NCBI GenBank assembly: GCA_022393335.1
Contig: JAJEKB010021351.1
Coordinates: 252,415-316,414 of the forward strand
Origin: Macrotrachela quadricornifera
Taxonomy: Eukaryota; Rotifera; Eurotatoria; Philodinida; Philodinidae
Reading direction: 5' to 3'
DNA length: 64,000 nucleotides
Of this stretch, positions 35,930 through 48,977 are shown piece by piece. Below the pieces are notes generated by a model. That model worked only from the letters and a program-made list of their open reading frames with translations, had not been told where the DNA came from and did not search any database. The first letter of the stretch is position 1; the number at the start of each line of letters is the position of its first letter. A program made the position numbers and the translations under genes.

Positions 35930-37009
35930 CTAATTATTCAACTAAAAAAAGAAAAAATAAGACAAAAATATCGTTATTATAACTAAAAATTATATCGACA
36001 AACGTATAAACAAGCGTTAGTCGTATCTTTCAACGCTTTCTTTCTCTTCTCATTTGATGCGAACGCAAACCTTCCCATCATCACGACAAGCCTGTATGCT
36101 TGTCTATGTACACACACACATACATAAATTCTTTTTCTTCGCGTTTTTTTTTGGCCAATATTACCTTGTGTGCCTCAAGCGACGATAGAAGAATAAAAAA
36201 TAGAATGAAAAAAAAAACGCGAAAGAGGACAGACAGGCAACACATTTGAGTAACCATCGTGCGGTTTTTTTTTTTGCTTTTTCTCTTACTCAGAAATTGA
36301 TGTCGATGAATATGTATAATGAATAAATCGTCGACATTGTTGTCGTATTCCTACGCTTCTGTATATTAATTTACATACATACTCGATGAGCAAATGCTCA
36401 ACCCACACATGTACTTGTTTGAGACGTAAATACATATTAGTAAGAATCACGTTAACAATAAAAAGACTTCTGTCTATATGAATCAGAATATGAATAATAC
36501 AATCAGTATAAAAATATCTCTCAGCTTGATGTCAAAGATAAAAAAAACATCAATTATAAAGCATACTATACTTTCTATAGCGAAGGATATTCTACATGTA
36601 TGTAAAAAAAATATTAAAAAATATGTTGAGTGTCATAGAAAAAAAAAGAAGGACATATTGATACGTCAATAATATGAAAAAAATGTATATTTATTATAGG
36701 ATTATTCTCTTTTATGCACATGTAAATTTTACGTTTGATTATTTCTGTATAATCTTGAAATTCATAATGAGATTTTTATTTGATAAAAGAATCAAGTATA
36801 CGTATATCAAATATATTTCGAAAATTAAGTAGACAACTTTAACTTTATACCTCTCGATAGGTAAATAGAATAGAAACTAAAAGAATTCTTCAACCAATCA
36901 TAGATGCTTATATGATAGAGGTATAATTTATAATATTTGATTGGTTGGGATAAAAATATATGTTTTAGTAAGTAAGGAATAACAAAAATCAATCAGATCT
37001 AAAAATCAA
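35930..37009. other. Divergent intergenic region
   Basis: It is flanked by the 5' ends of two divergently transcribed genes and so should hold both promoters. It has a short CA repeat (~36111). A small inverted repeat has CAACCAATCA at 36893 and TGATTGGTTG ending near 36950, i.e. inverted CCAAT boxes about 60-115 bp upstream of the small gene at 37010. Confidence 0.45.
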
Positions 37010-37310
37010 ATGACTTGTAAACAATGGACATTAGCTACGGCTACATTTTTACTATTAATCTTATCATTATGGTCGTTTGTTAATGCAATTTTACTTTGTA
37101 TGAATAAATATTTAGTTAGTTTCAAATCTAAAAAAATAAATAATAAATTAAATTTTTTATTATTTAATAATATAAATTGTTTTTCTGATTATTTAGTTTG
37201 CTGATCTTTATCTTGTTATTCCACATAATCGTGATGGTACTTTACAAATAATAAAAACGACTACACAGAATACTATTACTATTGTTAATACTTCTTTATT
37301 TGTTTATTAA
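37010..37310 (+). CDS. Small two-exon membrane or secreted protein, unknown
   Basis: Exons 37010-37114 and 37197-37310 (donor TTA|GTTAGT, acceptor ATTTAG|TTT) join in phase 0 into 72 residues. The N-terminus (QWTLATATFLLLILSLWSF) is a signal peptide or TM helix. The second exon reads FADLYLVIPHNRDGTLQII and ends SLFVY. Reading straight on through the intron gives a less plausible Asn/Lys-rich tail. No family recognised. CCAAT boxes lie upstream. Confidence 0.5.
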
Positions 37311-38482
37311 TATATATATATATTTATATATATAGATAACAACAAAAAAAAAATTTTTTGTTTATGTAATATATTAATGCATTTGTGATATATGATTTGA
37401 TTCATTTGTTATTGTCGTTTTTTTTTAATCAAATCATTAAAGAGAAATGCTAGATTAAATGTAGTATAAAGGAAATTTTTTAAAATTCCTACATTATTAA
37501 TAAATAAATCTTTTAAAGAAATAATAAATATAATTTATTAATAGACAATTATATTCAACGATTAGTATACAAATGAATATAGTTATAGGATGAAAAGCAC
37601 TTTTATTCGACTTTTTCTTTTTCTTTAACTATTATAGATATGTTGTTGTTTTTCTGATTCACTTCTTTTAACCTACATATTTCATGAAAAAGAAGAATTA
37701 CTACTTTAATTCATCTTATTGGTTATTATATAAAATAAATAAAACATAACTTCTCGAATTCTTTTCAAAGAATTGTCTTTATCTATCTTCATATATAAAT
37801 ATTTATTGCTTTTTATCCTCAGCTATTTATAGACTTAATCATATCAATGAAATAAATCGTACACTTACGAAAATTGAAAGAACAAAACCTATAAAATTAT
37901 ATAGGTTGAATCGAAATTATCAAGCATATTCATTTCGATATATTTTTCTCATTTAGTTACTATCTGCAGTTATTATCACTACTGAGCAAAAACACAATAG
38001 TTTCAATCATCATTCTGATAAACATTCTAGACAAATAAATAATTATAATACTCACTAAATTCAAGATTATTTATTTATGATTGACTTTCTTGTACAATAA
38101 TAATCAACGTATGAGAAAGCTTAGTACATAAAAAATATTTCCATTCGAGCTGTTCATACGAATAACATTTCATTGAAATTGTTCTCAATATTAATGAAAT
38201 ACGAAATCATGCTTCTAGAATATTTACATGAAACTCTGTTTAGTAGATAATTCCAAGTGTTTAACCATGATACATCATTATAAGATGGATAGAAATAATA
38301 TGTTTACTTTGTTTTTCAGTACTTTAAGAACTTGTGATGAAGTAATAATTGACAAAAACGTTAGAGGCCTTGATCTAACGAACACAGAAAATACAATTCA
38401 TATATCTAACAGATTATGATTTCCTTTAACAAATTGAAAAATGCCAATGTAGTTGAACATATTGAATAAGTAATCTTTTAAT
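37311..38482. other. AT-rich intergenic stretch
   Basis: A TA microsatellite lies near 37311-37335. No gene or defined element. Confidence 0.4.
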
Positions 38483-38486
38483 TTAA

Positions 38487-39285
38487 CCTTCATAAGACCA
38501 CCGGAGGTCCATACAGACCCAGACCGTTTACATTTTATTCAATTCTCTCAGAATAGTGGTTAAATTTCTTAGCTTCTAAAATTAGATTTTTCGATCGACT
38601 ATCGTCAATACACGGAAAAATATAATCAAAATATTCTAGAAGTTTGTACATTGCGTTATGCCTATTCAATAGTCCTTTGCGTTTGAACTTGATATCATCT
38701 AGATAGAATTTTTCGAAATGTTTTGTGTTATCGTGAAACTTATGATTGAAATTGCTGCATAGTTTTAACACATTCAGTACGATGTACATTATCGATCACT
38801 TACGGCAAAAAAAAATTGAATATCTTCACTCTATTTTAACCAAATAAGTGAGTTTTATTTGCTTATCAAAGTGAAATGTCAATAAACTCCATATTAAAAT
38901 GTTATAAGTAATTTCAAGAAGGATACATGACCTCGTACAGGTTCCGAAAAGAAATCATGTAGACGTATGAGAACTTGAAATTCTCGTCGTTTTAATTTTA
39001 TCTAAAACATATTATAGTAGAACTATTCGTCTATAATTTAAAACAAATATTAGAATACAAATGTAGCTATATTTTTTTGAAAATTGTAGAGAGTTACTTG
39101 TGCTACTCGACGCTAATTATTTAAATACCTTAACATAGCCCTTAGTAGCATTTCTCTGTTATGAATAAAAACTTTAAATATTTTTCTCTCATTGATAAAA
39201 AAAAATATCAGTTTATTTGGTTGGTATAAAGCAAAGATATTCAATTTGCTGTGAGTCATCACTGACTCACATCGTGCCAAATGTG
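38487..39285. mobile_element. Candidate TTAA-flanked element (piggyBac-like), weak
   Basis: TTAA flanks both sides (38483-38486, 39286-39289). Short stem-loops sit near each end (GACCACCGGAGGTC on the left; GTGAGTCATCACTGACTCAC on the right). The terminal bases themselves match poorly, so this may be chance in an AT-rich genome. Confidence 0.3.
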
Positions 39286-39813
39286 TTAATGAAGAAGTGA
39301 AGAATAAAGATTGCTAGAAATTGGTACGATAAGATCTTCTTCCCTCAGTTCTATCCCTAATGTTATCCTGTTCATAAATCTCATACTTATTCTATGTAGC
39401 TTGATAGAAATTTTACTCTCTCTCTCTCTCTCTAATTCAAAAGTGAGTTGAAGTCCGCGTGGATCACATTTTAGAAAAACTTTAGTGTTGATAAGTGGTA
39501 GTATAAAGGTTAAACGATTCTGAAGTACGCTAATTCTACAAATTTTATATTAGTTTTCTTTGTTTAGATGTTCGTACAAATATTCAAAATTGTAACTACG
39601 AAGAATACAACAAGCACGCAAGCAAGGAACGCAACGTTTGTATTCATGAAAAATGTTATCAATGAATGTTTCATAAATATTACGAACTACCATTCTTGTA
39701 AAGTGCTTGGAATGCATATCTCAATTAGACTCACATTACATTTTTTTATGTAAAAAAAACAGAAAAAAATCCCACAGGACAAAAAGTTTCTCCCATCCCA
39801 TTCGAAGCTCTCA
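39286..39813. other. Intergenic, with a CT microsatellite
   Basis: A (CT)n run lies at about 39415-39434. No coding signal is supported. Confidence 0.4.
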
Positions 39814-39820
39814 TATAAAA
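39814..39820 (+). promoter_or_regulatory. Candidate TATA box (TATAAAA)
   Basis: TATAAAA lies 49 bp before the ATG at 39869 of the secreted-protein gene, which would allow a short leader of roughly 20 nt. Confidence 0.45.
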
Positions 39821-39868
39821 ACACGGCTGATTTCTACTTGGAATAAGAAGTAACTCATAATAAAAAAA

Positions 39869-40531
39869 ATGTATCTTATTGTTTTGTTTATTATTATTTT
39901 TGCTGTTGGTATCAATGGAGCTTGGCTTGATTTACCAACATCAGTCCATAAAGATGCTATTGAATTAACTCGATTGACTGAAGAATTCTGGTCGTTAAAG
40001 CCTACTGTATTTGAAAGTAAAGGACCATTAGTTCTATGCCAATTTATTAATGAATGCTGTGCAACTGAAAAACATTTCCAAGCTATTTCGGTCATGGTTT
40101 CTTCGATTATTAATGAATATCGTAGTAAAAATCGTTATGCTACAATTTTAAATGTATGTATAAATTCTACTACATTGGAAGAAGCAAGTCAATCCTGTCC
40201 ATTAATAAATAAATTAATTTCTCCATCAATAACAGTGCAAGATAAATCTATTATATTACAATATAAACATACAGTTATGAATTATTTTACAGAACTTAAT
40301 AGTTTAATCAATCATATGCATAAATCTTGTAATCATGAAGAAATTCATGCATTTTTATGCTTATCCAATACAAAATTGGTAAAGACATGTGCTCAAAAAA
40401 TTCTTCAAGAAATATATGAACATGGTGATTACAAAATTTATCAAAAATTTATAGTAGAAACTAAACAAATACTTACTCATCTCAACCAACAATTATCTCA
40501 TCTCTCTATAAAAAATACAAATACAGATTGA
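39869..40531 (+). CDS. Cysteine-containing secreted protein, unknown family
   Basis: A single-exon 220-residue open frame. The N-terminal 17 residues (MYLIVLFIIIFAVGING) are a clear signal peptide, probably cut before AWLDLP. The mature part is mostly helical in character with eight cysteines (in LCQF, ECCA, NVCI, QSCP, KSCN, FLCL, KTCA), an even number that fits disulfide pairing. There is no TM segment after the signal. A TATA box lies upstream and AATAAA at 40569-40574 shortly downstream. I do not recognise the family. Confidence 0.8.
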   Translation: MYLIVLFIIIFAVGINGAWLDLPTSVHKDAIELTRLTEEFWSLKPTVFESKGPLVLCQFINECCATEKHFQAISVMVSSIINEYRSKNRYATILNVCINSTTLEEASQSCPLINKLISPSITVQDKSIILQYKHTVMNYFTELNSLINHMHKSCNHEEIHAFLCLSNTKLVKTCAQKILQEIYEHGDYKIYQKFIVETKQILTHLNQQLSHLSIKNTNTD

Positions 40532-41881
40532 CATTTTTATCCCTATATTCCTTTCTTTATATACTCCAAAATAAAATATATTTATATATAAATTTTAATG
40601 TAAACTAGCAATAAAAATCTAACAGAAATTATGTCTGAATTCAATCCAATTAAAATTCAAACTTAAAAAATTTTTTTTATTTTAATCGATTTTTCTCCAT
40701 TATTTTTTTGTAGATAATTTTAAACAAGCTAGATTTGAACCAGAGCACCGAATGGAACGAAAAAATTATCCCATCTAGTAAAACTAACTTTTTAAAATTT
40801 GAATCGACTTCGATGGCTATTTATTCAGTTTTTCATTCAAGGCGTTTCACTTATATATATCTATGTATTAGGAACTATTAGCATTTCCTCTTTAGTACAT
40901 TTTGTATTCATTTTCTAACAGTGTCTAATGAGTTCTACTAATTAGTTGTATTGAAACTTGATTTGAACTAAAGACTTTTATAACTATGCGTTTTTATCCC
41001 TATAGTTATAGAAAATTGAAAAAATAAAAACTGTGTAGTATGAAGTATGTAGAAGTTCACGAAAAATAGTTTCATGTTTTATTATTCGAACTTCTGCAAA
41101 AAAGATTTAACTGTTTTTATGAAAAAAAATTGCACAAAAAAAGGTCGCAACAAACCTATTTGTGATAATTGATAAGATCAACAAAAGCGATCCTATATAA
41201 AAAGAATTTTCTAGTTTTTTTATGAGACCAGGAGAAGCTCGTCTCATTCTCTTATGAGCCCTGTTTTGTTCTATTGATAAATATGAATAAAGATCTTTAT
41301 TTAAAAGAACAGAAACGAAAATTATTATATGAAATGTTATTCAGTTAAAGTTCATTTATTATATATGTACAAATTCAGTTCGAAATTTAAATGGTAAAAT
41401 TTCATTTTACTGTAAGAATTCTTCTTTTTGAAGTTTTGTTTAATCGATTGTTTTTAATGACTATGATTTTCATTGACATTTACTTTAAATGCAACATTTC
41501 TTTTTTTTTTTTGTATTACTAATGAAAAATAAACAAATGTATCTGTTGATATAAGATTGAATTGATTGTAATGAAGAATCAATAGAAAAAAAAATTTTTT
41601 CTTTATATTCTCATTCATCATCATTTATTAGTACGAAAAAAAAAGAATGTCAACAATTAATGATATTATTTTTTGTCTCTCTGATGTTTCCATTATTGAT
41701 GTTATTTGGTTTTCAAATACAAGACATGACGAGACATTGTACACAAAAAATAAGAGCAGACAAATGACCATACAAAAGAAAAAAACTAGAGAAAGAGATT
41801 CGAAGGATTTTTATAATAAAAAAAAGAAAAATTTCATAGTCGATGATGAAAAAAATGTCTAGTTTTTGTTCAGCAGTTGAT
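40532..41881. other. Intergenic between convergent genes
   Basis: It holds the 3' flanks of the secreted-protein gene and beta-tubulin. A GGTTCAAATCT box on the minus strand near 40735 recalls a pol III B box, but no tRNA cloverleaf can be drawn. Confidence 0.4.
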
Positions 41882-43692
<1,811 letters not shown>

Positions 43693-43798
43693 ATTTGTTG
43701 TTTGTTGCTTCGACGACGAACGACGAGTAAAAAGAAGAAATGATGTTGAAGAAAACGATAGAGAGAGGCGAACAACTGACAACGAACGAGCACATAGC

Positions 43799-43806
43799 TT
43801 TATATA
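43799..43806 (-). promoter_or_regulatory. Candidate TATA box (TATATAAA) of beta-tubulin
   Basis: TATATAAA on the minus strand lies about 107 bp before the start codon, giving a leader of roughly 80 nt. A CT-rich stretch surrounds it. Confidence 0.4.
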
Positions 43807-44780
43807 GGGACATTGTTTCTCTCGTTCTCTCTCTCACTTTTTTCTCTCTAACTTTCACATACACATTTGCTCGTTGATATGTTGCTGGCAACCAACGACC
43901 AGGCATGTTTCTATGGTAACATATAATATACTATTCTTCATTCTCTCTCTTTCTGATTTTTTGCTCTTGCTCTTTCCTTTCTAACGTCCGTCGTCGAGCA
44001 ATGAACAAAGAATATACAATATAATAATGATGAAAACGACGACGACGAAGACGACGACCGTTTTGTTTGTTTCGTTGCCATGAATCGACAATGAGTTTGA
44101 AGTGGCAATAGTGATGCTGGCGTTGAAAAATGTATAAGGAAAGAGAATAAGAATAAGCTCAACAGTAGTTTTGAAAAAAAAAGAAGAAGGGTGAATCACA
44201 TAAAAGCATAACGATTTCATTTCGAATAATGATCATCATGACAACTTAAAATGAATTTTTGTTTGCTTCGTCTGTTGCTGTTTGTTCTTTCTTTCCCGAC
44301 AATCTATTCAAAATTTTATATGTATATAATACAGAGAGAGAGAGAGAAAAAAAAGTTTTGATAAGTTGTTCATACGACAACTTGTACTGTACAAATTATC
44401 TTTAGTACCATTTTCTTTTTTGTAGTCGAAAAAATTGGATGATACAGAATGACAAGAGTTTTCATTTTATTATTATAGAAGATATATTTAAAGTTGATCA
44501 AAGCAAAAGAATTCTGTTAGGTTATTTTAAAAAACAGAATCATTTTTTATGATGGTTAAAAATATAATTTAATGTCGAAGCAATGTGAATGGATGATGCT
44601 GATAGCTTTTTTTCTCCTTCCTTCTTTTATAGAATTCATACTGTCGCCAAAAAAAGAAAAAAACTAATATTGACCTAGTCGACAAAGACTCTTAAAGAAA
44701 CTTTTTACAGAATTGTTTTATCATATTTTGTATTCAGAAAGAGTTTCACATACTTTATTCTGAGTAGACTGTCAAATATA
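43807..44780. other. Upstream region of beta-tubulin
   Basis: It contains GA/CT-rich stretches (e.g. 43815-43850, 44333-44346) and CGA/CGT triplet runs near 44035-44060 that open frames on both strands. No gene is supported. Confidence 0.4.
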
Positions 44781-45649
44781 CAGGGTGTTCCAAAAGTCAT
44801 GATCACTCAAGTTTTTCGTTTATCTTTACTATTTAATTTAGTTTCATCACCTTATTTTTTTCATACGAATGAATTTCATAAGTATTGTTCTAAGATATTG
44901 CCATTTAGCGAAATATGAAAAATTTGGCTTCTGTTTTCAGAAAATAACGGATGCAGCACATTGGATTTTAATTTTCATTCACTTAATGCATTTTATTAAA
45001 AAACCAAAAGATTGAGAGTGTAAAACTATATAATTTATGTCTGACTGTTTATTTCACATTTGCATTTTTCGTTTCTAAAATGGACAAAATTATGAGCAAT
45101 CAAATTTGCAGGGTGTGAAAAACATGTTTTGTTTTGGTGCAAGATGAGTTCGACTTTTGTTATTTCGTCTTTTCATCAACCTATATGCTTTATTTAAGAA
45201 AGAAACAAAACATTCTACAACGATGCAGCATGAAAATCTCTACAATTTACAACGAACAAGTTACTTTTATGAATACACCTTTTATGTTTAAAATACCGTG
45301 CGATCAATGTTTGCCGTTACGAAAATGTCATTAGTTTTCTACAATAACCAAGTCTTTTTCTTTTATTTTACATATAAAATAAGCTGTACTTTATAAATTG
45401 TCTTCTCGTTTCACTCTCTATCTTTTGGTATATTTTGGCTTTTTAATAAGATGTATTAAGTAGATGAAAATTAAAATACAATGTGCTGCATCCGTTATTT
45501 TTCTGGAGATAGAAGTCCAGATTTTTGTATTTCGCTAAAAGACAATGTCTTAAAACAATACTTATGAAATTCGTTCGTATGAAAAATATAAGGCGATGAA
45601 ATTAAAATAAACGAAAAGCTTGAGTGATCATGACTTTTGAGACACCCTG
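44781..45649. mobile_element. 869-bp TA-flanked MITE with CAGGGTGTTCCAAAAGTC ends
   Basis: Exact-type ends CAGGGTGTTCC / inverted CAGGGTGTCTC lie between TA dinucleotides (44779-44780, 45650-45651). Arms are about 240 bp and share TGATCACTCAAG, TTCATAAGTATTGTT and AAAATAACGGATGCAGCACA with ~85% identity. The centre carries a core motif (GATGCAGCATGAAAATCTCT near 45222). There is no transposase. Same end type as the 13087-16220 element. Confidence 0.82.
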
Positions 45650-46003
45650 TACGAATGATGTTTGTGCTTCAAGTCGTAAGAAACCGTGCAATAATTTTTT
45701 CCTTAGAATTATTTTTTCGTGATTATATAAAATGCTGTTTTTTTTTTGAATTTGAGTGTTCAATAAACTGATTAGAAAAGATATATGTTGTTGAATTTAT
45801 TCGTCAAATATGAAAAAAAAAACGTATTCTTAATGATTAAAACAATACGATGTTAATGTCTTGTTGAAAAACCTTCGATCAAATTAATGAGAATAATTTT
45901 AATCACCACATTGTTAGCTATGTGTAGAGAAAAAAGAAATCGTTAAAAATACGATATTGTCTATATAGGAAATATTAATATACAATGTTTGAGTATAAAT
46001 AAT
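45650..46003. other. Short AT-rich spacer
   Basis: This is the 3' flank of the disordered-protein gene; nothing else was seen. Confidence 0.4.
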
Positions 46004-46597
46004 TTATTGTTTAGTTTCCTTGTCCTCTTGATTTGATTGAGTTTCATTCGACGAATTATTATTATTTTTATTTTTATTTAATGCACTTCCTTGTTGTGGT
46101 TTAAGTTCAATATCACCTTTATCATTCAATACTGGAATTTTAACATTATCATTAACAGTGGGGTCAGGTTGACCTGGTTTTAATTCATTTTCTTTACGTG
46201 GACTTTTATCTCCATTACCACTTGTTGTATTAATTGGTACTGAAGGACCTTTATGTCCTTGTTGTTCTTCTAATTCCTGATCTTTTTTCTTTTCTTCTTC
46301 TTCAATTCGACGTTTTGTTTTAGGTGATGGTGGTGGTGGACGAAGTTCATCGAGTTCTCTATCAATTTCTTCAAGACTATGTTCACTTTGTGTTTCATCT
46401 TGATCGTTTTTTTCATCTTTTTTTTTTGTATTTATTGGTAGAGATTGTGTACTACCACTATCATTAATTTCGTCGAGTTTTTTCTGTGATTTATCTTTTT
46501 CTTCCATTTTTGTTAATTGAGATTGAGATTGAGAGTTATCATTATCATTATTTTCGGCGGCTTTTGTCTTTGATTTATCTTCTTGTTTTTCAGACAT
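46004..46597 (-). CDS. Highly charged, intrinsically disordered protein
   Basis: A single-exon 197-residue frame starting MSEKQEDKSKTKAAE. It is dominated by Lys, Glu, Asp, Asn, Gln and Ser, with no hydrophobic core, signal or TM segment. Features are a Pro run (RPPPPSPKTKRR, ~residues 86-97), a Glu/Lys-rich helix-prone stretch (EEEEKKKDQELEEQQ) and an Asn/Ser-rich tail. Composition resembles hydrophilic stress-protection proteins, but no LEA motif repeat is visible, so function stays open. A kinase-site-like SPK and SPRK occur. Confidence 0.6.
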   Translation of the reverse strand: MSEKQEDKSKTKAAENNDNDNSQSQSQLTKMEEKDKSQKKLDEINDSGSTQSLPINTKKKDEKNDQDETQSEHSLEEIDRELDELRPPPPSPKTKRRIEEEEKKKDQELEEQQGHKGPSVPINTTSGNGDKSPRKENELKPGQPDPTVNDNVKIPVLNDKGDIELKPQQGSALNKNKNNNNSSNETQSNQEDKETKQ

Positions 46598-48977
46598 ATT
46601 TAATTTATTTGATGATTGCGAATAGTAAAATTTCGAGAAAAGTAATATCCACTACTAGTATTTATGATCAATCATGAGACTAACATAAAAAATAGCAAAG
46701 AATGAAAAAGAAAATCATTCAATCGTAACGGTGAGAAAAAAAATAAATGAATGTACTAATTTCGCCTCTATCGTTTTACTACGACGTATATATAAACATA
46801 TTATTCATCATACATGAGTCATATGAATTATTGAACTATTTTAATATCATATTTTTATAATAACAGGTCATCCGTCTTATTGCGAACTAGCTAAAAATAC
46901 TAGTTGTTGAAACGTTCTTATTTTATTATTATTTTTTGTTGTTATAATTAAGTAATAATGAAACAATAAATACAATATGATTTAGAAAATTTTATTTTAC
47001 AATAGTAAATGACAACTTCTTTATCATCTATTAATCTTTGTTAAACAATAATATTACGAGATAATGATGTGATTAAAAGATTAAATCAGTTTGATTGAGC
47101 ATTGTCTGTCCTTAGTTATTAAATTGAATAAAATTTTTTTTTGTTTAGAAGAGTTCGTCTGGTTTTACACGTACAAACATGTGTAAAAATTGAATTTTGA
47201 TTTTTCTATCTATGGAATGATATTAATATAATATTTGGATGTTTATATAAGAAGAAAACGTTATTAATTTGTATTACATTTAGCTAATGAAAAGAAAAAC
47301 TTATGCTATAATAATTCGTACAGATAATCGTCCTTTGTTAATAAAAACAACTTATGCCATGTAAGTAGAAAGCGAATTAGAGCATAAGTCTCTTGTATAC
47401 TATTATGCATTGTATATATTCCAAAATTATTAATAATAAAAATTATATAAATTGACCAAGAGAGAAAATCAAATATTTTTTTTAGATTTACATGAAGATT
47501 TAACCATGTAACTAAATCTAACGTTATAGTTAAAAAAAACGTAATATTTCAATCTATTGTGGTCTGTATGATCCAAAAACTATAATATTTTAATTGATAA
47601 TGCATAAGTATTAATAACGATTCATATTCGCTCGAATGAAAGTCATATTTCGTTTTTTCAAGAAGTTACTCGAAAAAAGTAACGGGTAACTTTCCTCCTC
47701 TAGTATTAATGATATAGTATTTCAACTTTACAGACATTAGCTGATTAAAATGTACGTTAATATATCTATATCATTGGAAAAAATGACTTGTACGTTGCTG
47801 AATTTGATAACCATTATGTTCGATACTTTCATATTACTGACGACAAAAATGGAAAGTCTATATTTGTATATGATATGATAAATAGTTGCGTGCAGTTACT
47901 AAAACTATTCGTGATCTTGGTTCGATGTATAATGTGTGAATCGTCAAAAATGGTAACTTATATATATTCAATGTAATAGATTTACATGTTATGTGATGGT
48001 CACATTATATGATTGTAAAAATAAAATAGTTTCTGACAGCACGAATATTACTGGTTTGTATCTCTCTAATTATTAACATAAAACTGATTTTGATCTAACA
48101 CATACTTATCTTTATATAATCAATAACAAAAAGAATCATATACAAATGTACAATGTAGTTAATAAAGCTGTCATATTAACAACAGTGGCAGATAGCAGCA
48201 GTATTAGAACAGCAGCAAATCAAATTTACTAATTCAAAGTTTTATTTGTCTCTCGTAAGACAGGCACTATTTATAGACCAATGTATTCAGGTATCGCATA
48301 TAATGTTAGAGGATGGGTTTTACTATCATTAGCAGGCCTACTAATATTCCAGATGACAATCTGGCATTGCTTTCGATGTTAATGGAACATTTTTATATAT
48401 GTCAGTTTACAATAAATAATTATTCGTCTTGTTTAAAAAAAAACCATTTAATTATTGATGAACTCAATAATTTACTTTTAAATTTCTGTATAATAATTTT
48501 TTATTTTTTTTTCCAAATTTCTTCTCTAAGAAAATTTATCTATATCAATATAGAAACTAAATCGTAATAATTATGAACAGAAGTAGTAATTGTTATCAAG
48601 ATTTACAAAAATAAACATTCTCTCTAGATATAAGAAATTTATCTCATCAATGACCTTTTTATTAATATTAACACCTGTTATTCTAAGTGACTGATATATC
48701 GTAGACATTGTTTTTCTTTTCTATCATTTTTTTTCTTCTTTCTCTTTTTTTTCTCTCTATTTCTCATTAGAACCAATTGCTTTCTGTCAAACAACAATAT
48801 ATGAAAAGATGTATATACTGTCGATGCATGATGACAGATACTGATAACAAAAAAGAAAAAGAGAGTGTTGATGTATTTAAGCAATATAGAACTACTAGAG
48901 AAAAGAAATAAACAATGAAATGTAGCATCAGTTGAAAATAAACAGATAAACTTATACTTGAGATATATCAGTAATAT
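46598..48977. other. AT-rich stretch with an NHL-like relic
   Basis: Around 47775-47890 the plus strand reads NDLYVAEFDNHYVRYFHI, close to an NHL beta-propeller blade (LYVAD-x-x-NHRV). No flanking blades are visible, so it is either a relic or a chance match. A 27-residue two-part frame near 47286-47370 is mentioned under rejected items. Confidence 0.35.

Noticed and set aside
40730..40810. tRNA-like GGTTCAAATCT box on the minus strand
   Set aside because: Only a B-box-like string is present. The T stem pairs incompletely and no acceptor stem or anticodon arm can be drawn; it could be a SINE scrap but is unsupported.
43938..44220. Ser/Phe-rich frames upstream of beta-tubulin
   Set aside because: They arise from CGA/CGT triplet and A/T runs, have no start context or domain, and sit in the promoter-side flank.
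47286..47470. A possible 27-residue two-exon gene starting MKRKTYAIIIRTDN
   Set aside because: A good GTAAGT donor exists, but the only nearby acceptor reaches a stop after two or three codons, and no family match is visible.
47775..47976. NHL-repeat gene
   Set aside because: Only one blade-like string (LYVAEFDNHYVRYF) with no neighbouring blades; kept as a relic note, not a gene.
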